DNA from: Yersinia intermedia | GTDB taxonomy: Bacteria; Pseudomonadota; Gammaproteobacteria; Enterobacterales; Enterobacteriaceae | Length of the DNA stretch: 64,000 nucleotides | Direction of reading: 5' to 3' | Assembly (NCBI RefSeq): GCF_900635455.1 | Contig: NZ_LR134116.1 | Coordinates: 2,666,001 to 2,730,000 of the forward strand | In this document: piece by piece, positions 27,114 to 34,438 of the stretch | Layout of the letters: the number at the start of each line of letters is the position of its first letter | Position numbering within the stretch: position 1 is the first letter of the stretch | Made by a program: the position numbers and the translations under genes | The notes under the pieces: model-generated | What the model saw: only the letters and a program-made list of their open reading frames with translations | Database searches by the model: none | Told to the model about the DNA's origin: nothing

Positions 27114-27815
27114 ATGAATGCTTCTATTTATTTAAAAGAAAAGCTAAATGCAGATAGTATGTTATCACTCTCACTAGATCGTGGGATAAAAGGAACTATG
27201 AATTCTGCCAAGGGAACAATCGAGAGTGTATACAGTGGCGTAGAGAGAGCCAGTTGGTATACATCTTGTTTCTTTGAAAAATATGCGAGTGAATGTCAGG
27301 AGATAAAGGCTGAGGATGCAAGAATAATAAAGGCAATATCAGAGATATACAAAAGATCTGATGTTATCTTTGATATGATAAAGCTTTATGTCGAGTATGT
27401 CCTTGATAAACATACGCCGCGTGAGAATGCGCAGAGTTCTGCTTATCACTCATCCCATGTGGGTGCCAATCTCGCAGTTTCAATGGCTACAAAAAAATCA
27501 ATGGCTTACTCTATAGCTAAAGCGGTTTCTGGGTCACTCTCTGTATCGAATATTGTTCGAGCGGAAATAAATAAAAAAGGTTTGTTTTTAATTAATGCTG
27601 CTGATTTATATGGCAAAGTTCAGAAATCTGCCATGGCAGCCAGGAAGCTGCAAATCATTGACCTTGGGTATTATAATTTATTACGAATCAATAATATAGA
27701 AATGCTTTATGTATATATCGATCCGGTTATTTCTAAAGCCATGGAGAAGATACGTTCGAACTCCAATTTAAGTTTTGACGAAGTTGTGAATATACTTAAT
27801 GGCATGGGAAGGTAA
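27114..27815 (+). CDS. Unrecognised 233-residue protein (cargo module)
   Basis: 233 residues, predicted mainly helical. The N-terminal half is charged with several Tyr/Phe (ESVYSGVERASWYTSCFFEKYASE). The middle, residues about 118-155 (SHVGANLAVSMATK and AYSIAKAVSGSLSVSNIV), is alanine/serine/glycine-rich and mildly amphipathic, as in membrane-inserting proteins. No catalytic motif is recognised. It is coupled by TAATG to a 57-residue two-span protein and divergent from another small membrane protein. Position between the P2-type S and V remnants is a known cargo place in P2-like phages. Function unknown; toxin or phage exclusion are inferences. Confidence 0.7.
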   Translation: MNASIYLKEKLNADSMLSLSLDRGIKGTMNSAKGTIESVYSGVERASWYTSCFFEKYASECQEIKAEDARIIKAISEIYKRSDVIFDMIKLYVEYVLDKHTPRENAQSSAYHSSHVGANLAVSMATKKSMAYSIAKAVSGSLSVSNIVRAEINKKGLFLINAADLYGKVQKSAMAARKLQIIDLGYYNLLRINNIEMLYVYIDPVISKAMEKIRSNSNLSFDEVVNILNGMGR

Positions 27816-27988
27816 TGAAAAGGATATTATATAATATATTATTTTCGACGATTCCATTTATTGTTATCGTTTTATTCGCAGTATTCTATTTAGAATTCAT
27901 TCCTAATCACTTTGGTAAGCTGACATTAGTAACAATTGTGATTGTATTTTTTTTATCATGTGAAATAATGCCTAATAAATATATCTAA
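27815..27988 (+). CDS. Small two-span membrane protein coupled to the 233-residue gene
   Basis: 57 residues (MKRILYNILFSTIPFIVIV at the N-terminus), two hydrophobic segments separated by LEFIPNHFGKL, and a short polar tail. Its ATG overlaps the stop of the upstream gene (TAATG), a strong sign of translational coupling. A 14-bp hairpin follows the stop at once. Size and coupling are like immunity or holin-type proteins, but no family is recognised. Confidence 0.62.
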   Translation: MKRILYNILFSTIPFIVIVLFAVFYLEFIPNHFGKLTLVTIVIVFFLSCEIMPNKYI

Positions 27989-28024
27989 AATCAAAGGATG
28001 ACTGTTTACTGTCATCCTTTGATT
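27989..28024 (+). terminator. Strong hairpin closing the cargo operon
   Basis: A perfect 14-bp inverted repeat (AATCAAAGGATGAC and its complement) around an 8-base loop, directly at the stop of the 57-residue gene. It has only a weak T tract but is long enough to act as a terminator or to protect the 3' end. Confidence 0.75.
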
Positions 28025-28087
28025 AATTCATGTAATAAGTAGCTCTTCCTTTCTATTATCCTACCCAATACCTCTTATTTTTTCCTT

Positions 28088-28105
28088 TGTGCCATCCCTC
28101 ACACA
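28088..28105 (+). promoter_or_regulatory. TGT-N12-ACA site (P2 Ogr-type late promoter) before the gpV remnant
   Basis: TGTGCCATCCCTCACACA fits the P2 late-activator (Ogr) consensus TGT-N12-ACA. It lies 47 bp upstream of the gpV start, where P2 has its V promoter. A nearly identical site with matching flanks precedes the FI remnant. Confidence 0.72.
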
Positions 28106-28151
28106 AAACCCATCACATGCCGCACGCGCCCGTAGACGGCACACTGGCCGC

Positions 28152-28604
28152 ATGAATATCCTTATTGCTGGTCTTAAACGCCTGTTGGCTAACATTATCC
28201 GTATTGGTATCGTTTCCGACGTCGATCTCACCAACGGATTATGCCGGGTCAGAATAGGCAACCTTGAAACCGATTAGCTCAATTGGTTAACCCTACGCAC
28301 TGGTCGGGTGCGTTTTTGGTCTGCGCCGTCAGTGGGTGAGCAAGTTATGGTGCTCAGTATCGGCGGTGAACTCACCACCGGCTTTGTGCTGTCCGCCATC
28401 TTTTCGGATGCTAATTCCGCGCCGTCACAATCGGCGGATGCTGTGGTGATCATTTTTCCTGATGGTGCTCGCTTTGAATATGAACCGGAAACCAGCCACC
28501 TGACAGTAACCGGGATCGCAACGGCAGTGATTGACGCCAGTAAATCGGTGGATGTTATCGCCCCCAATATCACCAGTACTGCCTCGGTAAAAATCACACT
28601 GTAG
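28152..28604 (+). pseudogene. P2 gpV-like baseplate spike protein, broken
   Basis: Remnant of the baseplate assembly protein V (tail spike) of P2-type phages. N-terminus MNILIAGLKRLLANIIRIGIV, then a TAG at 28275 inside TD*LNWLT where P2 gpV has TDWLQWLT, so the stop replaces a conserved Trp codon. The same frame continues with WSAPSVGEQVMVLSIGGEL and FPDGARFEYEPETSHLTV until a stop at 28604. The C-terminal beta-helix tip is missing. Nonfunctional unless the amber codon is suppressed. Confidence 0.87.
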
Positions 28605-28833
28605 CGGCGTTAAAACATTACCGCGTCGCGTTAATGCGCATCAACACCAGCGCTGTGCCAGAGATTGACTGGCCGGAGTTGCCGCAATAAGGGGTGATTT
28701 TAATGGGGGAATTTTTGTCCTAATTTGGGATTAAGTCTGTGCTCAATAGAGACTCATGGAGCTAATATTGTATTCAGTGAAAACGCTATGAAACTCCTTT
28801 AATTACACCTGTAACTCGTTATTTTAACGTGGG

Positions 28834-29105
28834 AAAATGTTTGTCCTAAAGTGGCGTTGCCTAATTGCTCGACAGAATCTCATCGGGTTATAGTCACACC
28901 GCAGCGGTAAAATCCTTTACCGGATTTGGCAGTCCGGCATAGACCAAAGCGCATGATATAGATACGGTTACATGGTAATAAGCAAGAAATGGTGAGCTGG
29001 GTGGGGGCATTGCAAGATGCACCGGTTTCTTGGTGGCCGGTAGTTCCAACCTCGCTCAGTTCACCACCCATAGAGATGAAAATCTCAAGATGGTGAGTAT
29101 CAACA
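28834..29105 (+). repeat. Long direct repeat, copy 1 (before the decayed rpn)
   Basis: About 270 bp that reappears, diverged and with small gaps, at 30591-30877. Both copies begin AAAATGTTTGTCCTAAAGTG and end in a shared stretch around TAGTTCCAACCTCGCTCAG. They flank the rpn genes. No open frame in it is conserved between the copies. Confidence 0.75.
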
Positions 29106-29157
29106 CCGTCAACTGTGAAAGACTAATAGCAACTCGGCGTAGTACAAGGAAGCACTG

Positions 29158-29334
29158 ATGGCAATTGCAGAATCACTTGAACTAGAAGGCTATCTGAAAG
29201 GATACACTGAAAGCTATCAGGAAAGTCAGCGGGAGACGATACTGAAAATCGCCCGGTCTTTACTGGCCGAAGGTGTTGATCGCACTCTGGTAAAGGAAGT
29301 CACTGGCCTACGTGATGAAGACCTGACGCAATAA
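29158..29334 (+). pseudogene. Rpn-family nuclease, C-terminal remnant
   Basis: 58 codons from ATG to TAA that match the C-terminal tail of the intact Rpn protein downstream (ETILKIARSLLAEGVDRTLVKEVTGL aligned with MALKIASSMLANGYDRTEVMKLTGL). The nuclease domain is absent. It may still be translated as a small protein. Family tails of this kind are sometimes expressed separately (inference). Confidence 0.75.
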
Positions 29335-29473
29335 CGCGTTAACCCCCATTCTAACGGGCGATGTTGTGTTAGACGTTGCCTTATTTCTGCCAGTTTTTCG
29401 CACCCTATTTATTCCGCTCTGTGATTGTTTTTTCTCTCTTATTCATATCTATAACTCATTATTTTAAATAGAA

Positions 29474-29493
29474 AAAATGTTTATCCTAAAGTG
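29474..29493 (+). repeat. Middle copy of the 20-bp leader repeat
   Basis: AAAATGTTTATCCTAAAGTG differs at one base from the starts of the two long repeats (28834 and 30591). Here its ATG is in frame with the intact rpn gene 22 codons downstream (MFILKW). Confidence 0.7.
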
Positions 29494-29539
29494 GTGTGGA
29501 GTGATTGCTCACACTGATACCCATGACTATTATCGCCCG

Positions 29540-30436
29540 ATGAAAACGACCCCTACACCCCATGATGCACTTTTTAAAAATTTCGTCACCAAACCCGAAA
29601 CGGCTTATGATCTGCTGGATATTCACTTGCCACCCGCCCTGCGGAAAATCTGTGACCTGAAAACACTGCGGCTGGAGTCGGGCAACTTTATTGAAAATGA
29701 CCTGCGAGCCTACTACTCTGACGTGCTTTACTCACTAAAAATGCAGGGACAGGATGGCTATGTTTACGCGCTGATCGAGCATCAAAGTTCTCCCGACAAG
29801 CATATGGCTTTTCGCCTGATGCGCTATGCCATCGCCGCTATGCAGAGCCATCTTGATGCCGGACACGACAAACTGCCTCTGGTCATTCCCATGTTGTTCT
29901 ATCATGGGATGGTCACGCCGTACCCGTATCCCATGAGCTGGTTACAAGCATTCAGTGCACCCACGCTTGCGGGGGAACTGTATGGCGGCAACTTTCCGTT
30001 GATTGATGTGACCGTTATCCCCGATGACGAAATCATGACACATAAGCGTGTCGCCTTACTGGAGCTGTTGCAGAAACACATTCGTCAACGTGACCTGTCC
30101 GAATTATCGGATGAACTGGTCAGGTTGTTATCGAACGGTTACACTAGCAAAGATCAGCTAATCTCTGTGATACATTACATACTACAAAATGGTGACACGG
30201 CTGAGCCGGAAAGGTTTATCCGCGATCTGGCCCACCACCTGCCACAGCACGAGGAGGAACTTATGACGATTGCACAGAAATTGGAATATAAAGCCCATCA
30301 AGCAGGCCGAGTGGAAGGGGTACAAGAAATGGCCCTGAAGATTGCCAGCTCGATGCTCGCTAATGGTTATGACCGCACTGAAGTCATGAAGTTGACAGGT
30401 CTAAGCGATAAAGAACTGGCACAAATTTGCCATTAA
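29540..30436 (+). CDS. Rpn family recombination-promoting nuclease (YhgA-like, PD-(D/E)XK)
   Basis: 298 residues from MKTTPTPHDALFKNF, the family start; an in-frame ATG at 29477 inside the leader repeat adds 21 residues. The family motif is intact: HDALFKNFVTKPE at the N-terminus, then the PD-(D/E)XK-like core YVYALIEHQSSPD near 91-103 and LPLVIPMLFYHG near 127-138. A C-terminal regulatory tail (about 240-298) follows. Rpn proteins are DNA endonucleases that raise RecA-independent recombination in E. coli and have been grouped with transposases. It lies in phage-derived DNA between two long direct repeats. Confidence 0.9.
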   Translation: MKTTPTPHDALFKNFVTKPETAYDLLDIHLPPALRKICDLKTLRLESGNFIENDLRAYYSDVLYSLKMQGQDGYVYALIEHQSSPDKHMAFRLMRYAIAAMQSHLDAGHDKLPLVIPMLFYHGMVTPYPYPMSWLQAFSAPTLAGELYGGNFPLIDVTVIPDDEIMTHKRVALLELLQKHIRQRDLSELSDELVRLLSNGYTSKDQLISVIHYILQNGDTAEPERFIRDLAHHLPQHEEELMTIAQKLEYKAHQAGRVEGVQEMALKIASSMLANGYDRTEVMKLTGLSDKELAQICH

Positions 30437-30590
30437 GTTGCTAGCTAAATCCCTACTTTTAACAGGCGATGTTGCCTTAAACGTCGTCTGTTTGCGCTGT
30501 TTATCACTCCTTTCCCTTTTTATTTCTTACTCTTTGTTGCCTCATCCATTCTTTAACGCATCATCACGATAACCCCCTATTTTTCCACAA

Positions 30591-30877
30591 AAAATGTTTG
30601 TCCTAAAGTGATGCTGGCTGATTGCACGGCAGAACGTCGCTGGGCTATAGTCACGCCGCAACGGCAAAATCCGCGGTCGAGTTTGGAACCCCGGAAATTA
30701 CCAAAGCGCACGACCGTAGACACGGCTATTATGTGCGGGCACAGTGACACCTGTAATATGCAAGAAACGGTGAACTGGGTGGGGGCATCGCAAGATGCGC
30801 CGGGTTCTTTGGTAACCGGTAGTTCCAACCTCGCTCAGTTCACCACCCATAAAGAGATTGGAACCTCAAGGTGGTGA
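30591..30877 (+). repeat. Long direct repeat, copy 2 (after the intact rpn)
   Basis: Diverged copy of 28834-29105, in the same orientation, downstream of the intact rpn gene. The leader ORF here ends after five codons (MFVLK, TGA). The sequence just before it (GGCGATGTTGCCTTAAACG near 30463) is also related to that after the decayed rpn copy (29362), so the duplicated unit includes gene and flanks. Confidence 0.72.
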
Positions 30878-30906
30878 TTAGTCCCCCTACCAAAGAGGTA
30901 GTCATC

Positions 30907-31200
30907 ATGGATCTGACGACTAAACACCTGTCATTATTTACCAGCAATATCATTGTTATTCCCACACCTGTTTCTTCATCTGCCCCTCTGCTACCGGAGG
31001 TGCGCTATGTACGATGACACCCCTGCGAAGTAGAAGAGCTTATCGACCACTGCCGTGCGCTGATTTACGCCATCGTTACCCTTGATCGTGCCGATGCTAA
31101 AGAGGTTCTTTCTCTTATTTTGTGGCAGCAAATTGATGCGTTGCACAGTACTTATCTACGGGACAGCGAGGAGCCACTCGAAGTAGTGTACGCCCTCTAA
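30907..31200 (+). pseudogene. Broken small gene pair, unrecognised
   Basis: First frame: 36 codons (MDLTTKHLSLFTSNIIVIPTP...), stop TGA at 31015. In the same frame, after the stop, an open stretch of 60 codons (CEVEELIDHCRALIYAIVTLDRADAK in pieces) runs to 31200. An alternative ATG at 31007 (MYDDTP) would join it after a one-base shift, so a second small gene with a frameshift is likely. Family unknown. Confidence 0.5.
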
Positions 31201-31412
31201 CACAACAGATAGGTCACCACTGAAATAGATTTATTGACGGTGAGCCTATCCACAATAATCTTGAAGCTGTAGGAGTTGATCCGTAAATACAATGAGATAT
31301 AAAGGTTACACCGCAAAAACCGGCTACAACACGAAACACTGCATAATACTAATATTCGTGATGTAGTCGGTTTTCATGCAGATAATATCGCTGATCTGCG
31401 TATCTGGTTTTT

Positions 31413-31430
31413 TGTGTCATCCCTCACACA
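31413..31430 (+). promoter_or_regulatory. TGT-N12-ACA site (P2 Ogr-type late promoter) before the FI remnant
   Basis: TGTGTCATCCCTCACACA matches TGT-N12-ACA, and the following bases (CCCATCAC..TGCC.CACGCG) match those after the site at 28088. P2 has its F promoter upstream of FI, which fits the location. Confidence 0.72.
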
Positions 31431-31515
31431 ACCCCATCACCTGCCCCACGCGTAATTATCCGGCATCATAGTATCCGGCATCATAGCGAATGAACGCTTA
31501 ACCGGAGAAAAACGC

Positions 31516-31886
31516 ATGTCTGCAACCGATTACCACCATGGTGTGCGCGTCATTGAGATTAGCGAAGGCACTCGCCCGATCCGCACTGTCAGTACGGGGT
31601 GGTCGGGATGGTCTGTACCTCCGATGATGCTGACGCCCCCCTGTTTCCACTCAATACCCCGGTATTACTCACCGATGTGCTGGCCGCTAGTGGCAAAGCC
31701 GGTGAAACCGGCACATTGGCCCATTCACTGGATGCCATCAGCCACCAAACCAAGCCACTCACCGTAGTTGTTCGTGTGGCGCAGGGTGAAACCGAAGCTG
31801 AAACCACGTCAAACATCATTGGTGGATCCACACAGGATGGCCGCTATACCGGCATGAAAGCGCTGTTAACCACGCTCATGCCGTGA
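31516..31886 (+). pseudogene. P2 gpFI-like tail sheath protein, frameshifted and truncated
   Basis: N-terminal part of the contractile tail sheath. [20 protein letters not shown] is the conserved P2 FI start. The frame is lost at about 31595-31600 (after RTVSTG) and continues one frame over with [23 protein letters not shown] and [13 protein letters not shown], then TTSNIIGGSTQDGRYTGMKALL, up to a stop at 31886. Only about 120 of about 395 codons remain. Confidence 0.87.
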
Positions 31887-32225
31887 TTGTCCCGGCTTAT
31901 GCCGCTTCCAGCCATCACTCGCATGTTCAGGCTTATGCTTATCACAGTAGCCCGTTATATCAATAGTTAGAGCTGCGCAGCCGCTGTGCCTACAGGGCTT
32001 CTTTATTCTTGGGGGCATCATAACATCTGGTGTTAGGTGCAGTAGCTCGAACGGTCAGTGGTAGTATGACGGCAACCATGCTTACATCAGGCTCGCGGTC
32101 GCGGTATTGTGGGTGGCATGGTATTACTCAAAATAGAAAAGCCTCGGGCTATGCCGAAGCTCTGAAATACTTGCTAAGATGTCTCGATGGCTTGGTATTA
32201 CTATTTCTTTTAACGAGTTTTTTGC

Positions 32226-32504
32226 ATGCATATTGATACAAAGTATCGACTATTTCTATTCATCTATCTAACAGCAGCCTATGCTGCCGCTATCCCAGCA
32301 ATGTATCTGGTACTAGATCTGATTATTGGTGGTGATCTGGTTGATATATGGAAAGGTGAATACTCATTTTTTGAGTTTCTTACAAACCGAAAAATAACTT
32401 GTTTCAAGCTTTCTGCTGTCGGGGGCTTGATGGGACTAGCTTACTGGTTAGCTTTCTACAGAAAGTACAGATACTTCGATCCACTAGATAAATATTTCAA
32501 ATGA
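32226..32504 (+). CDS. Unrecognised small membrane protein
   Basis: 92 residues with hydrophobic segments (LFLFIYLTAAYAAAIPAMYLVLDLIIGG and KLSAVGGLMGLAYWLAFY) and basic/aromatic loops. No clear ribosome site is seen before the ATG. A hairpin follows the stop. The AT-rich composition and place in the remnant suggest a moron or immunity-like gene; the family is not recognised. Confidence 0.5.
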   Translation: MHIDTKYRLFLFIYLTAAYAAAIPAMYLVLDLIIGGDLVDIWKGEYSFFEFLTNRKITCFKLSAVGGLMGLAYWLAFYRKYRYFDPLDKYFK

Positions 32505-32505
32505 A

Positions 32506-32534
32506 AAGCCACCAGCTTATAAGGCCAGTGGCTT
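32506..32534. terminator. Hairpin after the small membrane protein
   Basis: AAGCCAC and GTGGCTT enclose 15 bases, directly after the stop of the 92-residue gene. The U tract is better on the minus strand (AAAA before the stem). Confidence 0.5.
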
Positions 32535-32873
32535 GGATTGTTCGTTAGATGACAGCGCTCAGTATAGTATACTATACCGTTCGAGGAGTACCGCCTTTGC
32601 CACTACAACTAGAGAAGAGAACGCCTAAACGCCCTACATCAATCAACGATCTGGGATTTTGTATTATTGATGATGTGAACAGTCTTTAGCTTCCATGATG
32701 GAAAGCATTGCAGGGGCGGTAATCTGCATTATGTGGTCATGCTCAACTGCCAAGATACTCTTTTCCTTCTTCCTCTCATTCATCAGGCGACTGCCAATAG
32801 TACCTTTCAATTTTGACCGAGTTTCTTTAATAGCAAACCGATGCTGCATTTCCTCACCGATAGACATGCGGCG

Positions 32874-33284
32874 ATTTAGTTGCTGGAGAATGGTATACTT
32901 ATACAACAGAGCAAAACTGGCGTTGCCCAAATTAAAGCTTGGACACCTAGGCTGCATGAGTCTATACGGCAGGCGGGTACCCTTCCTCTAAACCACGGTG
33001 TTATGAGTATCTATTTGTTACACCAGCAATCGGGATCACGCTTCACCCGCGATAGTTTTAACGCACACTGGATGAAAGCAAAAAAAGCGGCTGCTGTGAA
33101 ATATCCAGAACTGGAGTTTAATTTCACGTTCCATGATCTGAAAGCAAAAGGTATCTCAGATCTAACTGGTTCGCTATATGACAAGCAGGCAATCTCAGGG
33201 CACAAAAACGCATCACAGACCGCAAGATATGATAGAAAAATTAATATTGTTCCAGTTGTGGGCGGGCAAGATGTGGCGAAGTGA
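32874..33284 (+). pseudogene. Tyrosine-recombinase (phage integrase) C-terminal remnant 2
   Basis: About 135 codons with the C-terminal half of an integrase: IQQSKTGVAQIKAWTPRLHE, then FNFTFHDLKAKGISD, KQAISGHKNASQTARYDRK, VVGGQDVAK and stop. The catalytic HxxK, GHK and Tyr boxes are present, while the N-terminal arm and core domains are gone. It reads toward the tRNA operon, whose terminator lies 36 bp further on. It is similar to remnant 1 at 26169-26378. Confidence 0.87.
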
Positions 33285-33308
33285 TATGGCGAAACAATGG
33301 TGAAAGGT

Positions 33309-33332
33309 GATTTCAGGCACAAAAAAACCGCC
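33309..33332 (+). repeat. 24-bp direct repeat, right copy
   Basis: Exact copy of 26440-26463. It overlaps the left arm of the tRNA operon terminator. The interval between the two copies (about 6.85 kb) contains all the P2-type remnants and cargo genes. Confidence 0.6.
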
Positions 33333-33343
33333 TCTCGGCGGTT
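33320..33343 (-). terminator. Terminator of the Gly-Cys-Leu tRNA operon
   Basis: AACCGCC, TCTC, GGCGGTT with seven A on its left: read on the minus strand this is a 7-bp GC-rich stem followed by a U tract, 45 bp after tRNA-Leu. Confidence 0.85.
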
Positions 33344-33387
33344 AACGACATACTCATACTACTTTGTTTTACTTAGAATATTTTCCA

Positions 33388-33473
33388 TGGTGCCCGGGGC
33401 GGGACTTGAACCCGCACAGCCATAAGCCGAGGGATTTTAAATCCCTTGTGTCTACCGATTTCACCACCCGGGC
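33388..33473 (-). tRNA. leuZ: tRNA-Leu (anticodon UAA)
   Basis: 86-nt cloverleaf with CCA encoded. The anticodon loop TTTAAAA between the arms AGGGA/TCCCT gives UAA. The T arm GCGGGTTCAAGTCCCGC and a long variable arm, typical of tRNA-Leu, are present. The sequence is close to E. coli leuZ, which has the same glyW-cysT-leuZ order. Confidence 0.96.
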
Positions 33474-33483
33474 TCTGGAAAAC

Positions 33484-33557
33484 TGGAGGCGCGTCCCGGA
33501 GTCGAACCGAGGTAGACGGATTTGCAATCCGTAGCATGGCCACTCTGCCAACGCGCC
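33484..33557 (-). tRNA. cysT: tRNA-Cys (anticodon GCA)
   Basis: 74-nt cloverleaf with CCA encoded. Anticodon loop TTGCAAA gives GCA. Acceptor stem GGCGCGT pairs with GCGCGCC on the 3' side. Confidence 0.96.
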
Positions 33558-33611
33558 TTATTCTTCTTTGCCTTTACAGCTTAGATCCGCTTTTAAGCCA
33601 ACCTATTAATT

Positions 33612-33687
<76 letters not shown>

Positions 33688-33831
33688 AACATCAGAACTT
33701 ACTGATTCTTTTGCTATCTTTCGACATTTGGTTGCTGCCGTCTGATGCGATGCATTCTACTTACCTGACGCAATGAGTCAATAAAATTATCTGACTAATG
33801 TGTTCGTTTGCTGCTTTTTGCGGCGCTTCGA

Positions 33832-34380
33832 TCAAGGTTCGAGCAAATCATTCCAGGCAGCGTTTAAATATTGAAACATTGACCAGAATGTCAGTACCGC
33901 AGCAATGTAGAGAAGAACAAAACTGGCAAGCTCTATGTTATGGTCAGGACGCCAAAGTAACCCCACCAAAGATCCCATTTGAGCCGTTGTCTTCACTTTA
34001 CCAATCCATGATACCGCAACACTGCTGCGTTTACCGATTTCAGCCATCCACTCACGCAGGGAAGAAATGATAATTTCACGGGCAATCATCGTTGCCGCCG
34101 GTAGAGTGATCCACCAGACATGATAATGCTCAGCAACCAACACTAATGCGATGGCAACCATAACTTTATCCGCTACAGGGTCAAGAAAAGCCCCAAAACG
34201 GGTAGTTTGTTTCCAGCGGCGGGCTAAAAAGCCATCAAACCAATCGGTTGCTGCTGCAAACACAAATATGATGGCACAAACCATCGGAGCCCAAACGAAT
34301 GGCAAATAAAACGCCAGAACGAAGAATGGGATGAGTACAACACGAAACAGGGTAAGCCAAGTCGGTATATTCAATTGCAT
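33832..34380 (-). CDS. pgsA: CDP-diacylglycerol--glycerol-3-phosphate 3-phosphatidyltransferase PgsA
   Basis: Inner-membrane enzyme that makes phosphatidylglycerol phosphate, the committed step to phosphatidylglycerol and cardiolipin. 182 residues with several spans. The CDP-alcohol phosphotransferase signature DG-x2-AR-x8-G-x3-D-x3-D is seen as [20 protein letters not shown] followed by LDPVADKV (residues about 46-74). It lies 58 bp after uvrC and is followed by the tRNA operon, the E. coli order. Confidence 0.97.
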   Translation of the reverse strand: MQLNIPTWLTLFRVVLIPFFVLAFYLPFVWAPMVCAIIFVFAAATDWFDGFLARRWKQTTRFGAFLDPVADKVMVAIALVLVAEHYHVWWITLPAATMIAREIIISSLREWMAEIGKRSSVAVSWIGKVKTTAQMGSLVGLLWRPDHNIELASFVLLYIAAVLTFWSMFQYLNAAWNDLLEP

Positions 34381-34438
34381 AATGCTACGATAACTATCTG
34401 GCTGGGGTGGATATTATGAGTATGGTGCAACATTAGCC

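Noticed and set aside
27114-27988. Calling the 233-aa/57-aa pair a colicin and immunity pair
   Set aside because: No receptor, translocation or nuclease domain is visible; size and coupling alone do not support the name.
32664-32957. Minus-strand frame of 97 codons across the start of integrase remnant 2
   Set aside because: Its N-terminal part is antisense to the integrase. The C-terminal part (MSIGEEMQHRFAIKETRSKLK) looks somewhat protein-like, but no family or ribosome site supports it.
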